A stretch of 64,000 bases of DNA from Bauldia sp. (GCA_026126065.1 JAHCJY010000003.1:496001-560000), one strand, 5' to 3'. Counted from the stretch's first letter, positions 1-9,152 are shown. Notes: a model not told the origin generated them from the sequence alone. Numbers and translations are program-made.

Positions 1-2
1 GC

Positions 3-1253
3 GAGAACTTCATGACGCTGGTCCAGACCTGGCTCGAAGGTCTGATGAACAACCAGATATTCAGTCTGCTCGTCAGTCGTGCCTACGCCGTCATGTCCAG
101 CGACGTGCTGGTCGCCGTGCCCTTGTTCCTCTTCATGGGCTACATCGTCGAGCGATCGAACATCGTCGGCAAGCTGTTCACGACCATCAACGTGGCTGCG
201 GCGCGCCTGCCGGGGTCGCTGGCGGTGGCAGCGCTCATCACGAGTACGCTGTTCGCGACCTCGGTCGGCATCGTCGGCGCCGTCATCACCCTGATGGGAC
301 TGCTCGCCTTCCCGGCCATGCTGCGCGCCGGCTACAATCACTCCTTTGCAGCCGGCGTGATCTGTGCCGGCGGCACGCTCGGCATTCTCATTCCGCCCTC
401 GGTGATGCTGATCGTCTACGGCGCCTCGGCAGGCGTTTCCGTCGTCCAGCTCTACGCCGCCGCGCTGCTGCCGGGATTCCTGCTCGCTGGCATGTACATC
501 GCATACACCGTCATCCGCGCCTGGCTGCAGCCACATCTCGCCCCGAAGCCGCGCAAGGAAGATATCGGGGAGTTCACCCGCGGCCAGATTCTCTGGATGA
601 TGGTGACGTCGTTCCTGCCGCTTGCGCTGCTGATCTTCGCGGTGCTCGGCTCCATCCTCTTCGGCCTGGCGACGCCGTCCGAGGCCGCGGCTGTCGGCGT
701 GTTCGGAGGTCTCGTTCTCGCGGCGATGTACCGTTCGCTGACGTGGCGGAGCATCCGGGAGTCGGTCTATCTCACGGTGCGAACGGCCGCGATGGTCTGC
801 TGGCTGTTCGTCGGGTCGTGGGCCTTCGCTTCAGTTTTCTCCTACCTTGGCGGCGAGCAACTGATCGGAGAATTCGTTCAGGGGCTTGACCTCCATCCGA
901 TCGTGTTCCTCATTCTGGCGCAGATCATCATCTTCGTTCTTGGCTGGCCGCTGGAATGGTCCGAGATCGTCATCATCTTCGTGCCGATCTTCCTTCCGCT
1001 GCTCGAGTTCTTCGACATCGATCCGCTGTTCTTCGGCATCCTGGTGGCGCTCAACCTGCAAACGTCGTTCCTGACGCCACCCATGGCAATGAGTGCATAC
1101 TATCTGAAGGGGATAGCGCCGCCGTCGGTCAAGCTGACGTCGATATTCAGGGGCTGTCTGCCTTTCGTCGGGATTGTGCTCTTCGCCATGGTTTTGGTGT
1201 ATCTGATACCAGGGCTGGTCTACTGGCTGCCTGAGATGGCGTATAATCGATGA
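3..1253 (+). CDS. TRAP transporter large permease (DctM-type), 5' end outside window
   Basis: Inner-membrane large subunit of a TRAP (tripartite ATP-independent periplasmic) carrier, which imports carboxylates or similar solutes using an ion gradient and a periplasmic binding protein. About 416 residues are visible, almost entirely hydrophobic helices, with the DctM-type stretches VAVPLFLFMGYIVER, GTLGILIPPSVMLIVYG and LATPSEAAAVGVFGGL. The frame stays open to the window edge (codons for ENF precede the first ATG at 12), and the family normally has another N-terminal helix, so the true start lies upstream. The small permease and binding protein are not in the window. The stop overlaps the start of the amidase gene (ATGA), so the two are translationally coupled and the amidase may process the imported substrate. 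Family call is firm; substrate unknown. Confidence 0.9.
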   Translation, partial: ENFMTLVQTWLEGLMNNQIFSLLVSRAYAVMSSDVLVAVPLFLFMGYIVERSNIVGKLFTTINVAAARLPGSLAVAALITSTLFATSVGIVGAVITLMGLLAFPAMLRAGYNHSFAAGVICAGGTLGILIPPSVMLIVYGASAGVSVVQLYAAALLPGFLLAGMYIAYTVIRAWLQPHLAPKPRKEDIGEFTRGQILWMMVTSFLPLALLIFAVLGSILFGLATPSEAAAVGVFGGLVLAAMYRSLTWRSIRESVYLTVRTAAMVCWLFVGSWAFASVFSYLGGEQLIGEFVQGLDLHPIVFLILAQIIIFVLGWPLEWSEIVIIFVPIFLPLLEFFDIDPLFFGILVALNLQTSFLTPPMAMSAYYLKGIAPPSVKLTSIFRGCLPFVGIVLFAMVLVYLIPGLVYWLPEMAYNR

Positions 1254-2611
1254 CCATCGCTGCACGGCTAAGCAAAGAGGTGGCGACGATGCTTGGCGCG
1301 GCCGCCCTCCGTGACCGGCTGGCAAGCGGCGCCAGCCGTCCCGCCGAGGTCGCCGAAGGGCTCCTCGAAGCCATTGCCCTGAAGGATGGCCAGCTCCACG
1401 CCTTCTCGGCGGTGGAGCCCGACCTGGTCCGGATGCAGGCCGCGGCTGCCGAGCGCAGGAAGGGACTGGGCCGTCCGGCCGGATCGCTCAACGGCGTGCC
1501 GATCGCGCTCAAGGACATCATCGACACGGTCGATCTGCCGACCGCGAACGGCACCGTACTCGACGCGGGTCGGCGACCCCGGCGGGACGCGACGATCGTC
1601 GCGCGTCTCAAGGCAGCGGGGGCCGTCATCCTCGGGAAGACGCACACCACCGAACTGGCCTATCTGTCGCCCGGCCCGACGCGCAATCCACACGACACGA
1701 CGCGGACGCCCGGTGGTTCTTCGTCGGGCTCGGCGGCCGCGGTTGCGGCGGGAATGGCGCCGGCTGCCATCGGAACGCAGACGAACGGTTCGATCATCCG
1801 GCCGGCGTCGTTCTGCGGTGTCGTTGGCTACAAGCCATCCTTTGGCCTCATCCCCCGAACCGGTGTCCTTCGCTGCTCGCGAACGCTCGACACAGTCGGG
1901 GTCTTCGGGCGGACGGTCGAGGATGTGGCGTTGGTCGCCGACGCCCTCATCGGGTTCGACGGAATCGATCCCGACGTCGCGCCAATGGCAGGGTTCGACC
2001 TCCTCGCGACCGCCCTGAGCGATCCGCCCGCGAAGCCGGATATTGGCTTCGTTCGGACCCCGTTCTGGGACCGGGCCGACGCAGCGACACAACAGGGATT
2101 CGGCGATCTGGTCGCGTTCCTCGGGCCGCGCTGTGTCGAGGTTGGGCTGGCTGAAAGCTTCGGCTCATCCGTCGACATACTGAGGCAGATCATGACCGTC
2201 GAGATGGCGGTCAGCCTGGATCCCTATGCGAGGCGGGGCGAGGACACGCTGAGTCCGGCGCTGACTGCCGCGATCGGGGAAGGGCGTCGCACGACCGCTT
2301 TCGACTACCTGAAGGCCCTCGAGGCCCGCGCGGCCCTTCGCGAGGCCGTCCATGATGCATTCCATCGATTTGACGTGCTGCTCGCGCCGGCCGCGATCGG
2401 CGAGGCCCCTGTGGGCGACCAGACCGGTGATCCCGTCTTTGCCACCATCTGGTCGTTGTGTGGGCTGCCCGCCGTGACCTTGCCCCTCCTCGAGGGCGAG
2501 AACGGCTTGCCGGTCGGCGTGCAGTTGGTCGGCGCTTGGGGAAGCGATGCGAGGCTGTTGCGGACCGCCCGCTGGCTTGGCGAGTCCGTACTGAAAGGAG
2601 CTGCCGGATGA
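1250..2611 (+). CDS. Amidase (amidase-signature family)
   Basis: A 453-residue cytoplasmic amidohydrolase expected to split a C-N amide bond. The Ser-cisSer-Lys catalytic set can be placed: K88 in GVPIALKD, S157 in the glycine/serine-rich GGSSSGSAAA loop, and nucleophile S181 in QTNGSIIRPA; the 24-residue gap between the two serines is what the family shows. The nucleophile loop reads QTNGS rather than the more usual TDTGGS, which may affect substrate choice. Length is normal. It starts in an ATGA overlap with the TRAP permease and its stop overlaps the next small gene in the same way, so the three form one operon. Could be annotated as GatA-like, but it lies away from gatB/gatC and is more likely a catabolic amidase. 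Confidence 0.9.
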   Translation: MTIAARLSKEVATMLGAAALRDRLASGASRPAEVAEGLLEAIALKDGQLHAFSAVEPDLVRMQAAAAERRKGLGRPAGSLNGVPIALKDIIDTVDLPTANGTVLDAGRRPRRDATIVARLKAAGAVILGKTHTTELAYLSPGPTRNPHDTTRTPGGSSSGSAAAVAAGMAPAAIGTQTNGSIIRPASFCGVVGYKPSFGLIPRTGVLRCSRTLDTVGVFGRTVEDVALVADALIGFDGIDPDVAPMAGFDLLATALSDPPAKPDIGFVRTPFWDRADAATQQGFGDLVAFLGPRCVEVGLAESFGSSVDILRQIMTVEMAVSLDPYARRGEDTLSPALTAAIGEGRRTTAFDYLKALEARAALREAVHDAFHRFDVLLAPAAIGEAPVGDQTGDPVFATIWSLCGLPAVTLPLLEGENGLPVGVQLVGAWGSDARLLRTARWLGESVLKGAAG

Positions 2612-2778
2612 CGATGGATCGGCTGTTCGGCGTTCTCTCGATCCTGGGCCTGGGCGCCTTCTTCTCGGTCGTGTTCAGGAAGGTGAATGCGCTACCGCTT
2701 CGCATCGTGCTGGTCCTGGCGCTGCTGGCGGCGGCCTACGACTTCTGGCGCTCGCTCAGGAAGCGCTCGGCCGACTGA
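2608..2778 (+). CDS. Small two-helix membrane protein, unknown function
   Basis: A 56-residue protein with two hydrophobic segments (about residues 6-24 and 29-46) and a basic tail (RSLRKRSAD), so probably an inner-membrane hairpin with its basic end in the cytoplasm. The ATG overlaps the amidase stop (ATGA), and an AAAGGAG ribosome-binding site lies 7 bases upstream, which makes it a real gene despite its size. As the last gene of the TRAP-amidase operon it could be an accessory to the transporter, but nothing in the sequence proves that. No family recognised. Confidence 0.7.
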   Translation: MTMDRLFGVLSILGLGAFFSVVFRKVNALPLRIVLVLALLAAAYDFWRSLRKRSAD

Positions 2779-3084
2779 GGGGGATCTTCGACCCGCCGGC
2801 TGCAGGGGGGCGCGACCAGTCGGCCCCTCGCACCCGATGGCATCGTTGGCTGCTGCTTCAGTTTCTGCCGCCGCGCGGCCAGGCTCAGCCGCCGCAGTCG
2901 GCAGCAGAAAATGCGACGGCGTGGGCGGTATGCGGGGGCTCCGGCGTTGTCATCGCCAAACGGGCCGGATGGTCCTGCTCCGCGGTCAACGCACGCGCCA
3001 GCTCTCCGACCAATACAGGCCTTGACGGCGTGGCTGTCCTGTCGTCGAAATACTCATTCGTGACTTGGAGATCGGCTGACTCTG
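2779..3084. other. Intergenic stretch without a recognised gene
   Basis: About 300 bases after the TRAP-amidase operon. No open frame here has a convincing ribosome-binding site or recognisable motif, and no clear terminator hairpin with a T-run is seen. Confidence 0.4.
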
Positions 3085-3306
3085 ATGACACCGCTCGTAT
3101 CACGCTTGGTCCGCTATGCCGCCCAGCGAATCGTTGCGAGCCCGCGTGCACGCGAGGTCGCATCAACTGCCGCCAAGGGCGTCTCGGAGGAGGTGAAGGC
3201 CATCGCTCGCTCCGACGACAAGGCGCGTGCTGCAGGGCGTTCGGTTCGCAGGTTTCTGGACAGCGCCAGGGGCTCCACGCGCACACCGAACGACGCGGAC
3301 CAATGA
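3085..3306 (+). CDS. Small basic helical protein, hypothetical
   Basis: A 73-residue protein rich in Ala, Arg, Ser and charged residues (SRLVRYAAQRIVASPRAREV; later DDKARAAGRSVRRFL). It reads as amphipathic helices without a signal peptide. A weak purine-rich site (TTGGAG) lies about 14 bases before the ATG. The composition resembles short conserved alphaproteobacterial proteins and not random high-GC translation, but no named domain is recognised. It stands alone, with unclear sequence on both sides. Confidence 0.45.
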   Translation: MTPLVSRLVRYAAQRIVASPRAREVASTAAKGVSEEVKAIARSDDKARAAGRSVRRFLDSARGSTRTPNDADQ

Positions 3307-3515
3307 CGTCGTCACCATAGGTCCCGCGACCCTCGCAGACGACGGAGACAATCCCTTCACCGGCGGCAGACGGGCGCATGCGACGCCAGCTTCGAGACGT
3401 TTGATGGCAGCGGCGCCGCAACGAACGGATGTCGCGACGATTGGTGCGTACCGCATTGCAAGCGCTGTCGCCGCCCCCCCGACTCCCGGCGCTTGGGGTT
3501 GCGGCGGTGCCGAAC

Positions 3516-4163
3516 CTACGGCGCGTCGCCGAGCCGCTCCAGGCGACCGAGGTCAGTCAGCACCGTTTCGAACACGAGCGCGACGGCAGCACCATCGGCA
3601 TCGGTTTCGAACGCAACGACGACTGAATCGCCGTCGGCCGGGACCCACTGCTCGAACCGGGTATCGGCCACCGACCGCATGTACCAGGCCGCAGCGCCGG
3701 CAGAGCTTATCATCAGAAAACCGGGCTGTGGTCCGATGGCATTGTTCAGTGCCTGCCCGACCACGAAACGCGGCGCATTATCGTTGGCCGGGTCGCCGTA
3801 GAGCCCATGGAAGCGATCGAGATCCTCACGCGGCTCTCCCAGGTCGAAGACGACGGCCTCGCACGGTGCGCCTTCCAGGATGGCGACGTTCAAGACTCCA
3901 CTGATCAGAGCCGTGCGGCCGGGCTCGAGCGGAGATCGGAGCGTATGAAATCCCTGCTCGCGCGTGAACGGCACGTACCAGCGCAGGATCGATTCCGCGG
4001 CGACTGTCATGGTGCCATCGTTCCGGACATAGATATCGTACGCAGCAACTTCGCAGACGATTTCGGTGTTGGCCTGTGCCTGAGCGAGAGCAGCGCGTGG
4101 CCCGAACGGTAACGCGGCAGCAACAGCAGCCAAAGCAGCCATCGTGGGGCGCCTAAACATCAT
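3516..4163 (-). CDS. Exported protein of unknown function
   Basis: A 215-residue protein with a clear signal peptide (MMFRRPTMAALAAVAAALP, cleavage expected near ALAQA/QAN), so periplasmic or secreted. The start is set at the double ATG at 4163 because a CAGGGAG ribosome-binding site sits 7 bases upstream; the frame stays open further upstream without such a site. The mature part is mixed beta-type sequence with two Cys (IVCEVAAYDIYV, APCEAVVFDLGEP) that could form a disulfide. It is divergent from the di-heme cytochrome c gene across a 180-base gap that probably holds both promoters. No family recognised; a role linked to the cytochrome is only positional inference. Confidence 0.75.
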   Translation of the reverse strand: MMFRRPTMAALAAVAAALPFGPRAALAQAQANTEIVCEVAAYDIYVRNDGTMTVAAESILRWYVPFTREQGFHTLRSPLEPGRTALISGVLNVAILEGAPCEAVVFDLGEPREDLDRFHGLYGDPANDNAPRFVVGQALNNAIGPQPGFLMISSAGAAAWYMRSVADTRFEQWVPADGDSVVVAFETDADGAAVALVFETVLTDLGRLERLGDAP

Positions 4164-4343
4164 ATTATATCTCCCTGAGATCGTCCCGATCGAAGTCGAC
4201 ACTTGTCACCCAACGACGATAGTGCCAATCTGTAAAGGGCCGCCACTTCTGGCTTTCCGCTTGTGCGGTTCCGAGCGTCGACGCGCGGCTGCGCGGTGGT
4301 TGTTGTGTCCGACGGCTTCGATCCGAACTCTGGAATGCTTGAT

Positions 4344-5120
4344 ATGAAGAAGATTGTCCCGGTTGTTGTTGGTTGTACGACGTTGTTGGCGCTGTGGCCG
4401 GCGTTGGCACAGGACGACGGTGTCGTAACGCTGGATCCGGCGCTGTTCGAGCAAGGGCAGGTTATCTACGACGCGAATTGCGTGGCCTGCCATCAACCCG
4501 GTGGCGTTGGGCTGGAACCCAGCTTTCCTGCGCTCAACGCCAACGACATATTGACCGATCTCAATTTCGTCATTGGCAATATCGCGCAAGGCCGGGGGGC
4601 GATGCCGGCCTTCCCGGATCTGACCGCGACGGATATCGCGGCTGTACTCAGTTTCATCCGCAACGCCTGGGACAACGACTTCGGGGGCGTCACGCCGGAG
4701 ATGGTCGAAGAAGTGCTTGCAGGCCTCGAGGAGCGCGCCGAACTCACCTCGGTCTGGGAAGTAGGCATGTTCACGACCGCGCAAGCCGAGCGCGGAGAGA
4801 ATCTTTACGAAGGGTGGTGCGCCGAGTGCCACGGAGCGCGGCTCAACGGCGCGCCCGAAGACCCGGACAGGCGGTCGTCACCGGCTCTGGCCGGGGGGAG
4901 CTTCCTGAACAAGTGGCAGGGCACGTCGGTCGCTACTCTGTTCGAGTACATGCGGGTGACGATGCCGGAAAGCAATCCGGGCTTCCTGCCAGATCAGGAT
5001 TACGCTGATATCCTGGCCTACATGTTCTTCGAGAACGACATGCCGGCCGGAGACAACGAGCTCCCGCCCGATACCGAGGCGCTTGCCGCATACGTGATAA
5101 CTCTGAAGCCCGCGGAGTAG
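4344..5120 (+). CDS. Di-haem cytochrome c, periplasmic
   Basis: A 258-residue exported protein with signal peptide (MKKIVPVVVGCTTLLALWPA, cut near LAQ) and two cytochrome c domains. Haem 1 is bound at CVACH (46-50) with M88 in GRGAMPAF as likely axial ligand; haem 2 at CAECH (159-163) with M208 in VTMPESNPG as likely ligand. The second domain resembles that of the di-haem lipoprotein at 24.3 kb. Such proteins commonly accept electrons from PQQ or flavin dehydrogenases in the periplasm. ATG 4344 is preferred over the in-frame ATG at 4335 because GGA lies 9 bases before it and the signal peptide then begins MKK. No dehydrogenase gene is adjacent, so the partner is not fixed; the PQQ enzymes at 27-32 kb are candidates. 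Confidence 0.88.
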   Translation: MKKIVPVVVGCTTLLALWPALAQDDGVVTLDPALFEQGQVIYDANCVACHQPGGVGLEPSFPALNANDILTDLNFVIGNIAQGRGAMPAFPDLTATDIAAVLSFIRNAWDNDFGGVTPEMVEEVLAGLEERAELTSVWEVGMFTTAQAERGENLYEGWCAECHGARLNGAPEDPDRRSSPALAGGSFLNKWQGTSVATLFEYMRVTMPESNPGFLPDQDYADILAYMFFENDMPAGDNELPPDTEALAAYVITLKPAE

Positions 5121-5587
5121 CCGTCGAGGCCGAAGCACATTCGTCGACACAAAGGGCGTTGGCCGGATTGATGATGGCGCTCAAATCGCCATCATCGGAC
5201 AGCGCGGGTGGTGTCCTGCCGGAGCCGCGGCGCCGGTCGCCTGCGCGGCTCTTGTAGCGATCGACGATGTCGCCCCGCCGCCGCCTTCGCTCGGGGTTCC
5301 AGCCTGTGTGACGCGCAGGCCCAGGGGGAGCGCCATCGCTTCCTCGACCGCGCCCCAGCCGCCCGGGAGCCCGCGGCGCTGCCGTCGGAGTGTTCACCGA
5401 CGCTACTGCTCCGTCTTTCCGCAGACGTCTGTTCAGAAGCTCCCGGCCCGTCCGGTGAAACCACCGCATCCGGCGCGCCGCGCCGGCAATCGCTTTACCC
5501 AAAAGGCGGACGCACCATCCCGACCGGCCTCGCGGACCGTGACTGGCACAAGACTTCCGGTCATCGGGTGAGAGGCAGGCGCTGGTT
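5121..5587. other. Intergenic, probably scarred by a decayed insertion
   Basis: About 470 bases between the cytochrome gene and the IS66 remnant. Open frames exist on both strands but none has recognisable protein sequence or a good ribosome-binding site. Part of it may be inserted-element DNA too degraded to recognise. Confidence 0.35.
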
Positions 5588-5830
5588 TCAGGCAGCACCT
5601 TTGAGGTCGGCCGACGGGGCATAGGCCGAGGGCAGGAGCTCGTCGTGGGGCGATGACCGGCCGGTGCTCGCCGCCGCCGTCGCAACCGGCGACGAGGGGC
5701 GCTTCTTCGGTTCAGGGCAGTGGGACGGATGGCGCCTTCGACGACGTGGGAGTCGATCTCGATGCATCCGATGTCGAGGAAAAGGGTGAGGCCGTGCAGT
5801 GAATCGCCTCGAGGGGCTGGCCGATCAGGC
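5588..5830 (-). pseudogene. IS66-family transposase (TnpC) C-terminal remnant
   Basis: On the minus strand, three pieces in different frames match the end of the IS66 transposase as remembered from the family: GLTLFLDIGCIEID followed by EGAIRPTALNRR (about 5793-5701), then after a frameshift LVAGCDGGGEHRPVIA (about 5698-5650), then after another shift and an internal deletion DELLPSAYAPSADLKGAA ending in a stop at 5588-5590. Family members read close to GLTRFLDDGRIEID, IRPIALNRKNALFAG and DELLPWAYAP in the same order. The N-terminal four-fifths, TnpA/TnpB and clear terminal repeats are absent. It is a dead fragment and marks an old insertion and deletion between the cytochrome and flavoprotein regions. 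Confidence 0.75.
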
Positions 5831-5981
5831 CGAGCTTCTCACGCAAGCAAGGCTCCCGCCCCGTGACGGTCGGCCGGCCTCGTTCATGGCGGTGATCCTA
5901 ATCGCTTGTCGGAGCTGCGGCTGCGGATCCAAGCCGATCGTATGGAGCCCGGCGATGGGCTCCTCCGGATCAACAAGCCAC

Positions 5982-6944
5982 TCAGCCCCAGATTGCCGCT
6001 TCGGTGGGCTCGTGATCGAAATCGAGTGCGGCGCGGCTGCTCGTATCACCGTTGACCTCGAGCGTCCTTCGGGCGGCGATGTGCTTCTTTCCGGAAACAA
6101 CGACCGAGTAAGTCCCGTTCGGGACCCGAAGCTGCGCCACGCCGTTCTCGTCCGTCTGCGCCCGGTAGGGGTGCATCACGACGGTGCAGCCCTTGATCGG
6201 CGTCTCGTTCTCGCGGTCCACGACTTCGATCGTCACAAGGCTGTCCGGTCGTGGCACGACCCTTAGCTTGAAAGCGGCAGTACCCTCCCGGTGTGGAGGT
6301 TCGTCGTCCGACGCGGGCACCATCACGCGCCATTGGTACTGGTCGGTCTCGGCGGGCGCTTGGAGGGAAAGCTCGGCAAAGTACAGGGCATCCGTACCCG
6401 GCCGCGTTTCATCGCCCACTGCGAACGCCGCCACCTCGTTGCCGTTGTGATCAATGACCGCACCCGCGCGGCCGGCGACCGAACCACCCGACGAGGATCG
6501 CATGCCAACCTTGAGGCGGAATGTTTCGCCGGTGACGATGGTCGGAGGGATGTCCCACACGAGCACATGTGTCTTGAAGACGTTGACTTCCAGCTGGATC
6601 GGGGCCGACGTCTCCCCGTACTCATCGGTATCCGTCTCGAACGCCGGGACCGTCGCCGTCCATTCGTAGATGCCCGGTGTTGCCGGCGCGGTAACTGTGA
6701 TCCGTTCGGTCCGGTTGGCGTAGCCGTCATACGCCACCTCGGCCGTGGCCACTTCCCTGCCTTCGTGATCCTTGATCACGAGCGTCGCCCCGGAGAGGTC
6801 GCGACTTTCGCCGCACGAGATGGTCGCCTTCAGCCAGACCTCCGACCCGACGTCGATGTCGCCCGTCAAAATCTCGACGGCGATCGAATCGAGGCCCCGC
6901 CTGTCGTCTTCCTGCAACTCGATCTCGTTCGCTTCCTGGCCCAT
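5982..6944 (-). CDS. Tandem beta-sandwich (Ig-like) protein with carboxypeptidase-regulatory-like end
   Basis: A 320-residue protein with no signal peptide or membrane segment. Residues 20-123 and 125-230 look like two related beta-sandwich domains, each ending in a similar strand (YEWTATVPA and YQWRVMVPA). Residues 235-312 resemble a carboxypeptidase-regulatory/PEGA-type module (VTIEVVDRENETPIKGCTV, DENGVAQLRVPNGTYSVVV). The start is placed at ATG 6944 because GGTGG lies 5 bases before it; a GTG at 6956 is possible but lacks a good site. It follows the Tat flavoprotein gene on the same strand after a terminator-like hairpin. It may bind a partner or polymer; no enzymatic motif is seen. Lack of an export signal is odd for such a fold. 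Confidence 0.7.
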   Translation of the reverse strand: MGQEANEIELQEDDRRGLDSIAVEILTGDIDVGSEVWLKATISCGESRDLSGATLVIKDHEGREVATAEVAYDGYANRTERITVTAPATPGIYEWTATVPAFETDTDEYGETSAPIQLEVNVFKTHVLVWDIPPTIVTGETFRLKVGMRSSSGGSVAGRAGAVIDHNGNEVAAFAVGDETRPGTDALYFAELSLQAPAETDQYQWRVMVPASDDEPPHREGTAAFKLRVVPRPDSLVTIEVVDRENETPIKGCTVVMHPYRAQTDENGVAQLRVPNGTYSVVVSGKKHIAARRTLEVNGDTSSRAALDFDHEPTEAAIWG

Positions 6945-6976
6945 CAGATCCACCACTCTACAAATGAAGGTAAGGA

Positions 6977-6998
6977 AGTGGGGGCCGAAGCCCCCACT
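6977..6998 (-). terminator. Hairpin after the flavoprotein gene
   Basis: Perfect 9-bp inverted repeat AGTGGGGGC / GCCCCCACT around a 4-base loop, lying 58 bases beyond the minus-strand stop of the flavoprotein gene. Followed on the minus strand by TTCC rather than a long T-run, so it may attenuate rather than fully stop transcription into the next gene. Confidence 0.65.
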
Positions 6999-7055
6999 GT
7001 ACTCTTGACGGAGCGGTGTTCACCGCCCCTGCGCACGCATCATCGCCGTCGCGAT

Positions 7056-9152
7056 CTAGTTCGGATCGCGAGCAACGTATGTGCCGGCGACGTAGCCATG
7101 CACGTGGCCCTTGCCCAGCCCGTGCTTGTTGAAGCCGCCAACCGCTTCGCCACCGGCGTACAGGCCGCGGATCACCTCGCCCTTCACGTCCAGCACCTGC
7201 TGCTGCGGGTTGACCCGAAGCCCGCCATAGGAGTCGTGCCAGACTGCGACGATCGACAGAGCATAGAAGGGCGGCTCCAGGATCGTGTGCATCGGTCCGT
7301 CGACATGGCGATCGAACTCGGGGTCTTCGCCCGCTTCGACATAGCCGTTCCACGTGTCGATGGTTTGCGACAGGTAGCGCAGGGGCACCCTCTGGAACGG
7401 GTGGCGGGCGAAGATCTTGCCCGCCAGCTCCTGGATCGTGTCGGCGCGGAAGGAGTAGCCGTCTTCGTCCGAGATGAACGGGAACCGCAGATTCCACCCG
7501 GTCCGGTCCGCGGTTGCCTGATCGAAGATCGCCCAAATTGGCCCGGAGTGGTAGTCCGGCGGCTGCGAACCCTCGTTCATGGCGAGCGCGGCATCGAGGC
7601 CGTGGTCATAGTTGTACATCTGCCGAACCCACTCGGCCGAGCAGTTGCGCCAGTCGGTGGGGACATGGTCGAGGTTCGAACGCGGCTGGCCACGGTTGGG
7701 ACCGGCCGGCCAGTTGTTGCCGGCTGGCCGGTCGGCGAGGCGGGTCTCGTTGAAGAACCGCTTGCCGACCTGATTGACGGCGATCAGTTCCTCCCACCCC
7801 GAGCCGCCGATGCCGAGGCCCGTCGACTTCCGGAACTTGAACGCCGGATGTCCAGGATACACCGCAGTGTACGCGTCCCGTGTTCCGAGCCTGCCCGAGA
7901 TATGGAACGTGGTCGGATAGGACAGGTTCTGCTGCATTCCGGCCAGGTTGGCCCCGACCTTCATACCGGCGATGAGGGCACTGGCGTCCTGACCGTGCGG
8001 ACCCTGAAGGCCATAGCCGCTGGTGACGAACGCCGGCTCCCGGAACGCGGGGTAGAACATGGAGCGGACCTCCGGATTGCCGGCGAAGCCGCCACTGGCC
8101 AGAACCACCCCACGACGCGCCTTGATGTGGATCGTCTCGCGACGCTCGTCGATGTTGCCGTTCTGCCACCAGCTGCGCAGAAGCTCTCCAGATTCAGGAT
8201 CGTGGCGCGGCGTATAGCTCGCCTTGATCCCAAGGACGCGACCCGCGGTCGGCTCTTCGCGAATGATCTCGTCGAAGTGCCGGAAGAGCATGAACTGAAC
8301 GCCCTTCTCGCGCGCCGAGAACTCGAGCGGCCGCGCCAGGGCGACGCCGTTCTGCACGGCGCCGGGCCCGACATTGTTGTTGGCGCGGCCCATCTTCACC
8401 GGAGCGAAGGCGCTGGTGCGCTCGGAGTCGACGATACCCGCGTCTTCCTCCGTAATCGTCCCCGCGCGCATGTCGGTCCTGTCACCGAGCATCAGGAACG
8501 CCCAGGGGGCCCTTGCGCGCGACAGACCACCGCCACCATGGGTGCCGGTAATGCGTGAGAACCGAACGTAGTTCTCCATCAGGAACTGGCGCGTCGGCCC
8601 GGCGTTCTCGGCCCACGCCCGCATCAGGTCGCGCTGGTTGTAGCGATAAGGGCTCTGCGCCTTGGTATCGACGATCGACCAGTCCGTGACGTCCTTGAAC
8701 AGGAGATCGACGCTGTCGTCCAGTTCCTCCGGAGACACGGACGGCGGGACGGTGATGAAGCCTTCGTCGTCGAACAGGCCTGCGGCGTCGCGCTTCTGGA
8801 TCGGGTCGTCGCCACCCAGCGAGAGCCATGCTCCGCTGTGCAGCATTCTTCCACCGAGGTCGAAATTCTGATCAACGACCAGAACCGACGCCCCGAGGTC
8901 GCGGGCACGAATCGCCGCCGTCAGTCCGGCGCAACCACCGCCGGCGATTACGACGTCAACCTCATAGTCCCATTCAATGTCGCCGGGCCCGCGCGGAGCG
9001 TCGCCGGGTCCGAACGCTGCAGCCTGGGTCGGCGAAAGCGCTATGGCGCCTGCCGCAACACCGGCGGCGGCACCCGCCTTGAAGAAGTCACGTCTGTTGA
9101 GGCCGTCCTCCTGAACGTGCTTCTTGTCAGCGTCTTTGCGATTCTTGGGCAT
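7056..9152 (-). CDS. Tat-exported FAD-dependent oxidoreductase (fumarate reductase/ketosteroid dehydrogenase type)
   Basis: A 698-residue flavoprotein. The N-terminus has a twin-arginine signal (RRDFFK at 20-25 followed by an Ala-rich h-region to about 47), so the folded FAD enzyme is sent to the periplasm. The dinucleotide-binding fold is at 66-95 (VVIAGGGCAGLTAA then VLVVDQ). The C-terminal FAD segment GLYAGGEAVGGFNKHG is typical of the FAD_binding_2 family, which includes fumarate, urocanate and ketosteroid reductases or dehydrogenases. It is longer than most (450-570), with insertions in the middle. A GAGGGAGG ribosome-binding site precedes the ATG. No haem motif is present, so electrons must pass to a partner such as a cytochrome c. 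Substrate not predictable. Confidence 0.88.
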   Translation of the reverse strand: MPKNRKDADKKHVQEDGLNRRDFFKAGAAAGVAAGAIALSPTQAAAFGPGDAPRGPGDIEWDYEVDVVIAGGGCAGLTAAIRARDLGASVLVVDQNFDLGGRMLHSGAWLSLGGDDPIQKRDAAGLFDDEGFITVPPSVSPEELDDSVDLLFKDVTDWSIVDTKAQSPYRYNQRDLMRAWAENAGPTRQFLMENYVRFSRITGTHGGGGLSRARAPWAFLMLGDRTDMRAGTITEEDAGIVDSERTSAFAPVKMGRANNNVGPGAVQNGVALARPLEFSAREKGVQFMLFRHFDEIIREEPTAGRVLGIKASYTPRHDPESGELLRSWWQNGNIDERRETIHIKARRGVVLASGGFAGNPEVRSMFYPAFREPAFVTSGYGLQGPHGQDASALIAGMKVGANLAGMQQNLSYPTTFHISGRLGTRDAYTAVYPGHPAFKFRKSTGLGIGGSGWEELIAVNQVGKRFFNETRLADRPAGNNWPAGPNRGQPRSNLDHVPTDWRNCSAEWVRQMYNYDHGLDAALAMNEGSQPPDYHSGPIWAIFDQATADRTGWNLRFPFISDEDGYSFRADTIQELAGKIFARHPFQRVPLRYLSQTIDTWNGYVEAGEDPEFDRHVDGPMHTILEPPFYALSIVAVWHDSYGGLRVNPQQQVLDVKGEVIRGLYAGGEAVGGFNKHGLGKGHVHGYVAGTYVARDPN

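Noticed and set aside
6291..8558. A 755-codon plus-strand frame opposite the Tat flavoprotein.
   Set aside because: Composition is that of an antisense frame (Arg, Val, Asp rich, no motifs); the minus strand carries the FAD enzyme.
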